A stretch of 64,000 bases of DNA from Syntrophotaleaceae bacterium (lineage in GTDB: Bacteria > Desulfobacterota > Desulfuromonadia > Desulfuromonadales > Syntrophotaleaceae). Under the pieces are notes generated by a model, which saw only the letters and a list, made by a program, of their open reading frames with translations, had not been told where the DNA came from and made no database searches. Shown one piece after another: positions 8,303-15,769 of this stretch. Position 1 is the stretch's first letter. Each line of letters opens with the position of its first letter. Location of the stretch: contig JAWKQB010000001.1 in assembly GCA_041390365.1 (NCBI GenBank), forward strand, positions 1,541,754-1,605,753, given 5' to 3'. Both the position numbers and the translations under genes were made by a program.

Positions 8303-9268
8303 TCAATTTTCCGCAAACGGAGCGGGTTCCGGTGCAACTTCTCTGAAAAAGAAAACGCCCATAAAAACGAAAAGGCAGCTGCCTGCGAGGACATGCAGAG
8401 GATATTTCCAGAAATGGATGTCCGGCACCAGGACCGGCAGTAATGCGATGGCGGCAACCGGTGGAAAAGATGCGTGGAACAGATGAAACATGACGAAGAC
8501 GGTGCCCAGAGCCAAACCGGAGAAAAACCAAAGGGGTCCATGCAGAACATCGGTAACCAGATAAAACCAGAGAACTCCTGTGAAAGCTGCAAGAAACAGC
8601 AGCAGTACTGCCTTGGCAGGCGTGCGTCGCAACGGTTGATCAGGCCTGGATAATTCCACGAAGGCTACGATCAGGGGCGGGGCTATCATGAAAAGGAAGT
8701 TTGAACCCAGAGCGGATGCTGTGATGATCAGTACCCCGGCCAAAATCTTACTCCAATAGATGAATTGGGAAATGAGATGGTTTTCTTTTTTGCAGAGCTC
8801 GATCCTGTCGGCTGGAATTTCTGCCGAAACCGGCTTTCCCCTGAATCTTTCCAAAACAATTTTCCCAAGCACGATGATTCCCATCAGAATGCCGACAGAG
8901 AGAGGATACAGCCAACTGGTCGTATGGGTCATAATCGCCAGAATGGCGGCGGATATGGACGGAAATACCTCGGAACGCAACACCTTCAGCTGCAGAACCA
9001 CAAGGATAAAGGCGATCGCAACAAGGGAAAAGGTCGGAACAAAAACATATCGCAGCAGTAAAACTCCGGTCAAAGCGGCCAATGTCGGCGAGGCCCAGAC
9101 AGCCAGCCATCCGGCTTGCCATGGCGGTTTCTCAAAGATCCAGAACCCCAGGGCAAGGGCTGCAATTTCCGGAAAAAGTATTTCCTTTTCCCCAAAAATA
9201 TCCACCATGGCAAAGAGAAACATGATCAGCATCATGGTGGCAATCTGCATCAAAACCTTCAGCCTCAT
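8303..9268 (-). CDS. HPP-like integral membrane protein
   Basis: 321 residues with about 9-10 hydrophobic segments. Two HPP-like signatures appear, IAPPLIVAFVELSRP (about residue 195) and HASFPPVAAIALLP (about residue 270), a duplicated pattern resembling the HPP family, some of whose members transport nitrite. A cytoplasmic loop at about residues 145-170 is rich in Lys/Glu. The ATG at 9268 is preceded by AAGGGA. It is flanked by gene-free DNA, so probably monocistronic. Family placement is by pattern only; the substrate is unknown. Confidence 0.65.
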   Translation of the reverse strand: MRLKVLMQIATMMLIMFLFAMVDIFGEKEILFPEIAALALGFWIFEKPPWQAGWLAVWASPTLAALTGVLLLRYVFVPTFSLVAIAFILVVLQLKVLRSEVFPSISAAILAIMTHTTSWLYPLSVGILMGIIVLGKIVLERFRGKPVSAEIPADRIELCKKENHLISQFIYWSKILAGVLIITASALGSNFLFMIAPPLIVAFVELSRPDQPLRRTPAKAVLLLFLAAFTGVLWFYLVTDVLHGPLWFFSGLALGTVFVMFHLFHASFPPVAAIALLPVLVPDIHFWKYPLHVLAGSCLFVFMGVFFFREVAPEPAPFAEN

Positions 9269-9709
9269 TCCCGATGTCCCTTCTTTCTGATTCGGCCCGG
9301 GTCGGCCGCAAATCCGGTTTTTGCTACCACCTCACAGACAATTTCTCATAGCCTTGCGAGATCTTCCATTCCAGGTACGGCTGAACCCATTCCTGCCTGG
9401 CTTTGGTCACCGTCAAAATCTGCCTCGAGCTGAACAGACCATAACACAGTCGGGCTGCAACTTTCATTATCTTCATTGCAGTCCTGTCATGGAATGGTAC
9501 GCCAGTGCTTTTTTGGCCTTCTCTCAGTTTTTGCTGACTCTGCTCTTTTTGGTTTTTCCCAATAACGGTCCCAATGATATGCAATCCCGTTCGAGTCCCG
9601 CAACTTTTTGCAGTCACTGTTGCTTTTTTGAGTGCAGCCGGTTTAGAGTGAAATCATGACCTACGCGGTAATAAAAGAGGAGCCGTTTTCATACTTTTCG
9701 GAGGCTGTT
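9269..9709. other. Gene-poor stretch with a weak small ORF
   Basis: On the minus strand 9324-9617 is open and ends in a plausible small basic peptide (FSSRQILTVTKARQEW...), but it has no ribosome site and no recognisable family. No other feature is supported here. Confidence 0.3.
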
Positions 9710-9982
9710 ATGAACGGAAGTGAAATGCTTCACAGGATCGAGATGCTGATCGACCAAGGCAACCTGGTTTGGGAGAGCCCCGGGAGCAATGCGGCCAAGG
9801 ACATTGAACGGTTTTGCGATGCGGTCACGGAACTGGTTCAGGTCATCTACGGTCCCGGCCATCCGTATGTCGAAAAACATTCGGCCGCGAACAAGGACTC
9901 ACAGCGCGATTTTGCCGAAGGGATGTCATTGCTGCAATCGATCCATAAAGAGGTGGAGTACTCTTCGCGTTTGGGACATTGA
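9710..9982 (+). CDS. Small acidic protein of unknown function
   Basis: 90 residues from the ATG at 9710, which has GGAGG at ideal spacing; an ATG at 9656 lacks one. The product is soluble and mostly helical, with no signal peptide, metal motif or known domain (for example DAVTELVQVIYGPGHPYVEKH). It converges on the flavodoxin-like gene with only 10 bases between stops. Function not recognised. Confidence 0.6.
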   Translation: MNGSEMLHRIEMLIDQGNLVWESPGSNAAKDIERFCDAVTELVQVIYGPGHPYVEKHSAANKDSQRDFAEGMSLLQSIHKEVEYSSRLGH

Positions 9983-9992
9983 GCCAGAAGAG

Positions 9993-10463
9993 TTACAGGG
10001 AGACAAATTCCGAACCGTAATTCCTGAAGCGCGCTTCATCCCGGGCATCTACCGAAGGCCCTTTCCACAGACTGAGAGGTGCTCCCGCCTTGGCCACCGG
10101 ACCGGGGCGGAAGTCCTCGCAACCCTGCTTGAAAAGAAGTTTTTGCAGGTGCCTGATGGTAGTCTCTCCCCCTGTGTTGGAGTGAACCGAAATTCCACCG
10201 CAACGCTTGCCCCGCAGGGAATCGGCCTGCAGCCCCTTCAAAGCGCGCAGAAGCGGCAACGCCACGCCCCACGGACTGACGCTGCCCGACCAGCAAGGGC
10301 TCGCAAGGATAAATCCTTCGTAAGAGGCAACCGCAGCGGGATCGAAATCGTTCACTTCGACAATGTCCGCCTCCGAACCTGCAGCCCTGATCCCTTCGGC
10401 CGTTGCTTGAACGGCCTCCAGCGTATGGCCTGTTTTTGAAAAATAGAGAATAAGTATTTTCAT
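9993..10463 (-). CDS. Flavodoxin-like FMN protein
   Basis: 156 residues, single flavodoxin fold. The FMN phosphate-binding loop is SKTGHT at residues 9-14, after the first beta strand MKILILYF. SPCWSGSVSPWGV (about residues 55-67) corresponds to the first isoalloxazine loop, and HSNTGGETT to the second. It is likely an electron carrier or NAD(P)H:quinone/flavin reductase of the flavodoxin_5/WrbA-like type. It lies downstream of the monooxygenase-like gene (10542-10874) but is separated from it by a terminator hairpin, so it probably has its own promoter. Confidence 0.82.
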   Translation of the reverse strand: MKILILYFSKTGHTLEAVQATAEGIRAAGSEADIVEVNDFDPAAVASYEGFILASPCWSGSVSPWGVALPLLRALKGLQADSLRGKRCGGISVHSNTGGETTIRHLQKLLFKQGCEDFRPGPVAKAGAPLSLWKGPSVDARDEARFRNYGSEFVSL

Positions 10464-10496
10464 TTAAATATCCATCACACCTGGTGCACCAGTAAA

Positions 10497-10527
10497 AAGA
10501 CTCTCCGGAGGGTATCCGGAGAGTCTT
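10497..10527 (-). terminator. Terminator of the monooxygenase-like gene
   Basis: A perfect 13-bp inverted repeat (AAGACTCTCCGGA / TCCGGAGAGTCTT) with a 5-base loop. On the minus strand it is followed by a run of U. Confidence 0.85.
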
Positions 10528-10541
10528 GATTTTCATCTCGC

Positions 10542-10874
10542 TTACATCTCGGGAGCGGGACGTTTCGCCCAGCTGTTCGGCGGAGGGTAGATCATGTTGC
10601 AGGGCATGATTTCGAGGGGTGCGGCAAGCCAGTCCTTGGTTGTTTCCAGCCACTTCAGGAAATGCGGGGTGTTCTTATGAACCTCTACCGCGTCGGCATC
10701 TTTGTATACTTCGAACAGGTAGAGGGTGTTGGGATCAGCGGCGTCGTTGACGATGTTGAACATCAGACAACCCGGCTCAACCTTTTCCGAACCGATGGCA
10801 TCGGCCAACATCTCTTTGATGAACTGATCGCGTAATTCGGCTTTCATCTGAATCTTCACCACAAGCGCAACCAT
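10542..10874 (-). CDS. ABM-family antibiotic biosynthesis/quinol monooxygenase-like protein
   Basis: 110 residues. A dimeric alpha-beta barrel (ABM) pattern is visible: MVALVVKIQMKAE, EPGCLMFNIVNDAADPNTLYLFEVYKD (cut here by family pattern only) and HKNTPHFLKW, matching YgiN-type quinol monooxygenases. No cofactor motif is expected in this family. AGGAGGG lies before the ATG. It is probably cytoplasmic, involved in quinone or small aromatic metabolism. The longer C-terminal tail (PPPNSWAKRPAPEM) is unusual. Confidence 0.8.
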   Translation of the reverse strand: MVALVVKIQMKAELRDQFIKEMLADAIGSEKVEPGCLMFNIVNDAADPNTLYLFEVYKDADAVEVHKNTPHFLKWLETTKDWLAAPLEIMPCNMIYPPPNSWAKRPAPEM

Positions 10875-11045
10875 AAGGTCCCTCCTTTAGAGTATGGGTG
10901 TTTTTCCCGGCCACCTAAGCTAACATCTCTCCGTCTTTTATAACACCGAGACAAGCAAAAGAAAATCCCGCATTTCATCCTAATGGAATCTTTTGTTCAG
11001 GCAACCAGGCAGCGACCCGGCGTTACCCCTGCGCAATAGCAAACC

Positions 11046-11696
11046 CTAAATTTCAACTTTCCCAACATATTCCACCGGTACTTGAGAATCGTATATCTCC
11101 ATAGCGCCATTCAATTCTATTTTCAGTCTTCCGCCGTTGTTCAGGCGCGGCAGGGGCAGCTCCACTTCACTATCCTTTACCTGAAAAGAAACAGCCCTCT
11201 CCTCGAAAACCATCCCGGTTTCGATATCGGAAATTTTCAGCCTTCCCTCAACCCTGGTGCCGTCCTCGATGGGGATCGGGCAATCGGTCTTCACCACATC
11301 GTCGATTGTTTCTTCGCGTTTCTCTTTTTTCGGTCCGAAAATGTCGACAACTACACCGATAGGCACCAGGGTTAGAGCCAGGACACCGGAAACGAGGTTA
11401 TTTTGAGAAAAAGCGGTTTCAAATCCATCGGCCATATGCCCCAGGTAGACCTTGTCTTCGTACACATGCACTCGTTCATAAGGCAGATCGCCCCGCAGAG
11501 ACAACTTCAGGCACAGGTTCTCTCCCGACAACTCTGCTCGTGAAATTCGATTCGCGGCTAAAGCCGCTCCCACAAGGCAAGACAACCCGTGAAAAGTTTT
11601 TGTGGGAGCGGCGTTAGCCGCGAATGGGGGTTTGCATGGTCGAACCAAAACCTTCGCGGCTGAAGCCGCTCCCACAAAATCCCCCCACAACCGCAA
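11046..11696 (-). CDS. Unknown protein whose 5' end runs into REP repeats
   Basis: The open frame is 216 codons, but its first 50 or so codons are read through three REP-like elements (11551-11676), giving nonsense text such as FVGAASAAKV. Genuine protein seems to start near residue 52. It contains a hydrophobic stretch (LVSGVLALTLVPIGVVVDIFG) and beta-rich C-terminal text ending EYVGKVEI. No ATG with a ribosome site lies before HMADG (codon 88, base 11435), and GTG codons near 11470 are possible. Most likely the original start and signal peptide were displaced by repeat insertion and the gene is 5'-truncated. Family not recognised. Confidence 0.5.
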   Translation of the reverse strand: MRLWGDFVGAASAAKVLVRPCKPPFAANAAPTKTFHGLSCLVGAALAANRISRAELSGENLCLKLSLRGDLPYERVHVYEDKVYLGHMADGFETAFSQNNLVSGVLALTLVPIGVVVDIFGPKKEKREETIDDVVKTDCPIPIEDGTRVEGRLKISDIETGMVFEERAVSFQVKDSEVELPLPRLNNGGRLKIELNGAMEIYDSQVPVEYVGKVEI

Positions 11697-11802
11697 TCTT
11701 GCTTCGCCCTGCCTGGCCCTGCCCCTGTGGGAGCGGCTTTAGCCGCGAATCGGTGTTTGCAAAGCCGGACCCAAACCCTTCGCGGCTGAAGCCGCTCCTA
11801 CT
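11551..11802. repeat. REP-like palindromic repeats (5 units)
   Basis: Five units of about 24 bases at 11551, 11601, 11653, 11726 and 11779. The two mirror forms are TTCGCGGCTRAAGCCGC + TCCCACA and its reverse complement. Each unit folds into a 6-bp GCGGCT/AGCCGC hairpin and carries the conserved TCCCACA tail. Forms alternate in orientation, as in REP pairs (BIMEs) mobilised by RAYT transposases. Confidence 0.85.
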
Positions 11803-11868
11803 GAAACCGGGTTTTTGCCTTTTATCCTGCCTCGATCCCAGTAAATTCAGGGTCTGGTTTTGCCCTCT

Positions 11869-12918
11869 CTACCCTCGCTGAAACACCACCTGCGCCCTGC
11901 CCATCTGGTACCAGGTGCCGCATTCGGGTGTGTCCTCCGTAATGAGCTGCTGCCCCAGCTTCCAGGTACCGTTGGCGGAGCCGAGGTCCTGCAGCTGGAC
12001 CTCCCCTTGTTCCGAAACGGTAATCTCCAGATGCCGCCGGGAAACCGCATCATCCTCGACCCGGAAATGCGCCTCATCATCACGCCCCAGACAGTAGATT
12101 CCCGTATCCAGTTGGTAGGTCGCAATGTGGCTGCCGTCCTGAAAAACCGCAAGGTTCCAGGCTGGAACGGGCAACCGGGCCGGATCCGCTTTCTGAAGGG
12201 GTGGTGGCGTCACTTCTTTTTTCGCTACGACAGACGTGCCCTCGTCCTCGGACCCGATCTTTAATCGGAACACACGCGCCACCCCGAACTGGATGCCGAT
12301 GCCCAGCAGGGTCAGGGCGATCCAGATGATGGGGTTGACCAGTTGGCCGGCACCGTAGGCGATCAGGAGCGCACCGATGAAGGAGGATTTGACGATAATA
12401 AAAGCCTTGGCGAGGTATAAAAGCAGACCCCCGCCGAGCAACGCGCCGATAAGGATAATCAGTTCGTCAGGCGTGGTGTTCCAAACCGTTTCGGAGACGG
12501 CAATAACAATGATTCCCCCGCCGACGGCGCCCAGAATAAAGATAGCCAACTGATGCAGGCCCCAGGCGAGCCCTGCGCCGAAACACGCGCCCACCAAGGC
12601 CACCAGCACACCAGCGATTTCGCCCCATTGCATTGCGCCCAATACGAAGCCGGCAAGGCCGCCGAGCAAAAAGCCCGGAAGCATGACGACAAACTGGTAG
12701 ATCCGAAAACCGTAGACCAGGCAGAGCCCGCCGGCGATATAAGCCCCGATGGTAACGGGCATCGGTGGCCGCCGAAGGATATGGATCGCCTCGCCCCAGA
12801 GCCGGGCCAGGTCATGGCCGCCAAACCGGCCGAGAGCGCAGGCCTGCTCGGGAACAAGTTGCAGCAGCAGCATGGCTCCGCAAAAAAAGCCGAAGAAACG
12901 CAGTGCCTGAAGTTTCAT
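11869..12918 (-). CDS. Polytopic membrane protein with C-terminal FHA domain
   Basis: 349 residues from the ATG at 12918 (GGGAGGACGATC before it). A signal-like segment is followed by about seven hydrophobic, glycine-rich helices (residues about 45-230), resembling DUF4203/TMEM198-like bundles. A linker leads to an FHA domain (about residues 265-348) with the phosphothreonine-binding pattern CLGRDDEAHFRV, VSRRHLEI and LGSANGTWKLG. FHA domains bind pThr peptides, so this protein probably docks partners phosphorylated by the kinases encoded upstream. It lies at the downstream edge of the signalling region, separated from it by the DGR and repeats. Confidence 0.85.
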   Translation of the reverse strand: MKLQALRFFGFFCGAMLLLQLVPEQACALGRFGGHDLARLWGEAIHILRRPPMPVTIGAYIAGGLCLVYGFRIYQFVVMLPGFLLGGLAGFVLGAMQWGEIAGVLVALVGACFGAGLAWGLHQLAIFILGAVGGGIIVIAVSETVWNTTPDELIILIGALLGGGLLLYLAKAFIIVKSSFIGALLIAYGAGQLVNPIIWIALTLLGIGIQFGVARVFRLKIGSEDEGTSVVAKKEVTPPPLQKADPARLPVPAWNLAVFQDGSHIATYQLDTGIYCLGRDDEAHFRVEDDAVSRRHLEITVSEQGEVQLQDLGSANGTWKLGQQLITEDTPECGTWYQMGRAQVVFQRG

Positions 12919-13008
12919 GATCGTCCTCCCTGGAACGATGAAATTACAAAAACCCCGATCCCGATCAGCTATCTCTCTGTGGGAGCGGGCTCCCGAACCA
13001 CCGACCAA

Positions 13009-13292
13009 TGTGGGAGCGGCTTCAGCCGCGAATCAGTTTAGCAAGGGTCGACCGAAACCCTTCGCGGCTAAAGCCGCTCCCACAAAAATCCCCCACAACC
13101 GCAACCTTGCTCTGCCCCGCCCGGCCCTGCCCTGCCCCTGTGGGAGCGGCTTTAGCCGCGAATGGGGTTCCAATAGGCCGAGCTAAATCCTTCGCGGCTA
13201 AAGCCGCTCCCACAAATCCCCCCCACAACCGCAACCTTGCTCTGCCCCGCCTGGCCCTGCCCTGCCTCTGTGGGAGCGGCTTTAGCCGCGAA
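13009..13292. repeat. REP-like repeats flanking the RAYT gene, 3' side (5 units)
   Basis: Units at 13009, 13061, 13139, 13191 and 13269, alternating in orientation. Between inverted pairs the same spacer recurs (CCACAACCGCAACCTTGCTC, then CTGCC-rich text), so the real duplicated module is a unit of about 130 bases. The array begins 15 bases beyond the stop of the transposase gene. Confidence 0.85.
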
Positions 13293-13306
13293 GCCTTTAA
13301 AGCCTT

Positions 13307-13765
13307 TCACTCCACCCAAACCGCATCCCAATGGGGATAGGCCCAGACCGACTCTACCAGCCCGGCCCTGACCGGATTGGCCACGACATACCGGGCTATC
13401 TCCCTGAGATCCTCATCCGACCGCAGGGCGTGGTCGTGATAGCCCGATTGCCAGAGCGGCCCCGTGCTTCCGGTTTGCCGGTTGATGGTCCTGGCGACAT
13501 ACCCCTTCACCAAGCGCATCACATCCGCCAGGTTTCCGCTGCGCAATTCAACCAGCCAGTGCAGATGATCCGGCATCACCACAAAAGCCAGGGAATTCAC
13601 ACGGCCGGCTTCCTGCTGGTGGCGCAAAGCCCGGATGCAACAGCGGGCGGCCTGAAGGTCGCGGAATACCGGGCGCCGGTTATGGGTCTTGGCCGTTAGG
13701 AGATAATGGTTGCCCGGTTGGGATATCCGGCCCTTGCGCAGGTTTCTGCTTTGGAAGTTGCGCAT
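13307..13765 (-). CDS. REP-associated tyrosine transposase (RAYT, IS200/IS605-like Y1)
   Basis: 152 residues from the ATG at 13765, preceded by GAGAGGAGCAACC. RAYTs are single-copy HUH nucleases that cut and join single-stranded DNA at REP hairpins and are thought to disperse them. Seen: the HUH pair in MPDHLHWLVEL (about residue 70), and the C-terminal YVVANPVRAGLV containing the predicted catalytic Tyr, a RAYT hallmark; PLWQSGYHDHALR is also typical. REP-like palindromes of the same family lie directly on both sides, and about 25 further copies lie within 11 kb. It is probably the enzyme behind this repeat family. Confidence 0.92.
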   Translation of the reverse strand: MRNFQSRNLRKGRISQPGNHYLLTAKTHNRRPVFRDLQAARCCIRALRHQQEAGRVNSLAFVVMPDHLHWLVELRSGNLADVMRLVKGYVARTINRQTGSTGPLWQSGYHDHALRSDEDLREIARYVVANPVRAGLVESVWAYPHWDAVWVE

Positions 13766-13835
13766 GGTTGCTCCTCTCCCTTCGTGGCAGATATTAAAAT
13801 CCCCACCATTACCCTGTCCTGCCCTGCCCTGCCCC

Positions 13836-13911
13836 TGTGGGAGCGGCTTCAGCCGCGAATGGGGTTCCAACCTTCACACCAAAAACCTTCGCGGCTGAAG
13901 CCGCTCCCACA
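13836..13911. repeat. REP-like inverted pair upstream of the RAYT gene
   Basis: Two units, 13836-13859 and 13888-13911, in opposite orientation with a 28-base spacer. They lie between the RAYT start and the DGR template region. Confidence 0.85.
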
Positions 13912-14059
13912 AGAATTTCATCAAACCCTGCGCCGCCACCTTCGCTCCGCCCTCCGGGCGGGCTACCAGCCCCGGCACAGTCCTGCTGTTTTTGCCCCGC
14001 AGTGCGGGGACGGGATGCCGTTCGGGTCAGCGGGCCGGCCTCCACCAAGGCCCGATGAG

Positions 14060-14190
14060 CTGAGCGCAAAACCAGGCGGAAGCCGAGGTTGTTGTTGCGA
14101 TTGCCCGGCTCGTTCCTGTTGCGATTGGCCGAACGGCAGTTCCTGGCGTTGTTGTTCCAGCTGCCGCCGCGGTTGACGCGGTTGGAGCCT
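14060..14190 (-). repeat. DGR template repeat (TR)
   Basis: 131 bases on the minus strand, beginning at the last base of the RT stop codon. Translated in the VR frame it reads RVNRGGSWNNNARNCRSA, then NRNRNEPGNRNNNLGF: AAC codons are packed at exactly the positions that vary in the target. AAC is the classic DGR codon because mutating its adenines cannot create a stop. The last 29 bases (14060-14088) are identical to VR1 and correspond to the mutagenic-homing initiation block (IMH*). The 70 or so bases beyond the TR hold GC hairpins (CCCCGC/GCGGGG near 13996) that could structure the TR RNA. Confidence 0.95.
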
Positions 14191-15194
14191 TAGAACGGCA
14201 CCCCATATTGTTCCAGAACGTGTCTTCTGAATCCTGTTGCCCTGCCGGCCCGGGTAAATTCCACCAACGGCGTCATATGGCGCGCCAGGGTGGATTCATC
14301 CCAGACACCTTCATTCCACAAGCCTTCGTAATGGCAAAATTTTTCCACAAACCGCCTGCGGCTGCGCGGCGCCAGCCGAATACTCCCCGGCAAAACCCGA
14401 AACCCCAGAAATGGCAACCCCCGGCGGCAGCGGTTAAGTTGCACATTGTCCTTCAGCGCGAGTTGCAGCCGTTCCTCCAAAAAGCGCCGGATCTGGGCCA
14501 ATTCCTGGAGCAGGCGTTGTTTTTCATCGGCGAACAGCACAAAATCGTCCATGTAACGCACATAGCCGGGCACTCGGCGCTCTTCTTTAAGCCAATGGTC
14601 GAGATATCCCAAATAGAAGTTGGCCATGTGTTGTGAAACCAGGTTGCCGATGGGCAGCCCCTTGCCGGGGCATGTTTCGTAACTATCGAAAATTCGCTCT
14701 AACAGCGCCAACAACCTCCTGTCCTTGAAACGGCGTCTGAGCAGACCGAGCAGCACCGCATGATCGATGCTGTCGAAATAGCGGCGGATGTCGAGTTTCA
14801 AGTACCAGCCGTAACGCCCGGTGAAATACCGTGCCCGCTCCAAGGCTCGTTGGCTGCCCTTGCCCTTGCGACAGGCGTAGGAATCATCCAGCGCATAGGC
14901 GTCGAGCACCGGTTCGCAAACGTTCATGACGGCATGGTGCAGAACCCGTTCCGGGAAGGCCGCCGCACAGATCAAACGCTGCTTCGGGTCGTGCACGGTA
15001 AAGAAGCGGTAGTCGCCAACGGCAACTCGCTCCTCGATCAGCTGCCGATGTAATTCAGCCAGGTTTTCATCCAGCCTGCGCTGAAAACGGATCACCTCGT
15101 TCCGGCTTCGTTTGCCGCGCACGGCCTTGTTAAAGGCCAGTCGCAGGTTGTCCGGCTCAGCGATCTTCGGATAGAGGTTGCCTGTCCTCTTCAT
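14190..15194 (-). CDS. DGR reverse transcriptase
   Basis: 334 residues. RT domain throughout: YLKLDIRRYFDSIDH (motif A), GLPIGNLVSQHMANFYL (motif with IGNxxSQ), YVRYMDDFVLFA (catalytic YMDD) and GFRVLPG. The IGxxxSQ motif separates DGR RTs from group II intron RTs, which have QGxxxSP. There is no maturase or endonuclease domain and the length is typical for a DGR RT. It copies TR RNA into adenine-mutated cDNA that replaces VR1. The start overlaps the end of the HRDC gene by 38 bases, implying translational coupling, and the TR follows the stop directly, so target, accessory, RT and TR can lie on one transcript. Confidence 0.96.
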   Translation of the reverse strand: MKRTGNLYPKIAEPDNLRLAFNKAVRGKRSRNEVIRFQRRLDENLAELHRQLIEERVAVGDYRFFTVHDPKQRLICAAAFPERVLHHAVMNVCEPVLDAYALDDSYACRKGKGSQRALERARYFTGRYGWYLKLDIRRYFDSIDHAVLLGLLRRRFKDRRLLALLERIFDSYETCPGKGLPIGNLVSQHMANFYLGYLDHWLKEERRVPGYVRYMDDFVLFADEKQRLLQELAQIRRFLEERLQLALKDNVQLNRCRRGLPFLGFRVLPGSIRLAPRSRRRFVEKFCHYEGLWNEGVWDESTLARHMTPLVEFTRAGRATGFRRHVLEQYGVPF

Positions 15195-15648
15195 CCAATC
15201 CCTCTTGCATCAAAGACAAAATGCCCTTGCCGTATTTCTCCAGCCGCCCCGGACCGATCCCGGCAATGGCCGCCAGTTGCTTCAGGGTCCGGCAAGCGTT
15301 GCGGGCAATCTCGGCCAGCTGTTCGTTGGTCAGGATGGTATAAACCGGTACGGCCTCCTCCTGCGCTACAGTTTTACGCCACTCGCGCAACTTAGCAAAA
15401 CGTACAAACTCTTGCTGAGACAACAATTCCCGGTAATCGACCCGCTGTTTCCGTTTGGTTTCGCGTGTACCGGCGGAGCCCTTTTCGCCGGGCAGATATT
15501 CAACAGCCAAGGCCCAATAGGAGCTTTCACCCTGCGCGACAAACTCCCGGTGCACGGCCAACACCCGTTGACCGCGTAAAAACCGATTGAATTCTTCCTC
15601 GGCCGAGTCGCAGTTATTTACCGGGATCCTGTAGAATTTCCATTGCAT
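15157..15648 (-). CDS. HRDC-domain DGR accessory protein
   Basis: 163 residues. The N-terminal half (residues 1-80) is a small alpha/beta domain seen beside DGR RTs (MQWKFYRIPVNN...). The C-terminal half is an HRDC nucleic-acid-binding domain with AVPVYTILTNEQLAEIA and AAIAGIGPGRLEKYG. Many DGRs lacking the Avd four-helix accessory protein encode an HRDC protein in the same position; such accessory proteins help the RT bind template RNA and synthesise cDNA. It lies between target and RT and overlaps the RT start. The role is inferred from family and position. Confidence 0.88.
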   Translation of the reverse strand: MQWKFYRIPVNNCDSAEEEFNRFLRGQRVLAVHREFVAQGESSYWALAVEYLPGEKGSAGTRETKRKQRVDYRELLSQQEFVRFAKLREWRKTVAQEEAVPVYTILTNEQLAEIARNACRTLKQLAAIAGIGPGRLEKYGKGILSLMQEGLDEEDRQPLSEDR

Positions 15649-15671
15649 TCTTTACCACCCTGCCTTATGAA

Positions 15672-15769
15672 AGCGCCGCTAACGGCGCTGTGACGGCCGT
15701 GTCCTTCCGGTAGCCTCCTCCGCGGGCTCCGCACCGCTCCTCCGGCACCTCCAGGAGCACGCCCGTCAC
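15672..15769. promoter_or_regulatory. Structured region just downstream of VR1 (candidate DGR hairpin)
   Basis: Between the VR1 gene stop and the HRDC start lies a perfect 7-bp stem with a 4-base loop (AGCGCCG at 15672-15678, CGGCGCT at 15683-15689). Next to it is a longer inverted repeat, 15690-15701 against 15758-15769 (12 bases, one mismatch), enclosing 56 bases. DGR targets often have a short GC hairpin or cruciform shortly after the VR that aids homing; the first stem fits that size and position. Confidence 0.5.
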
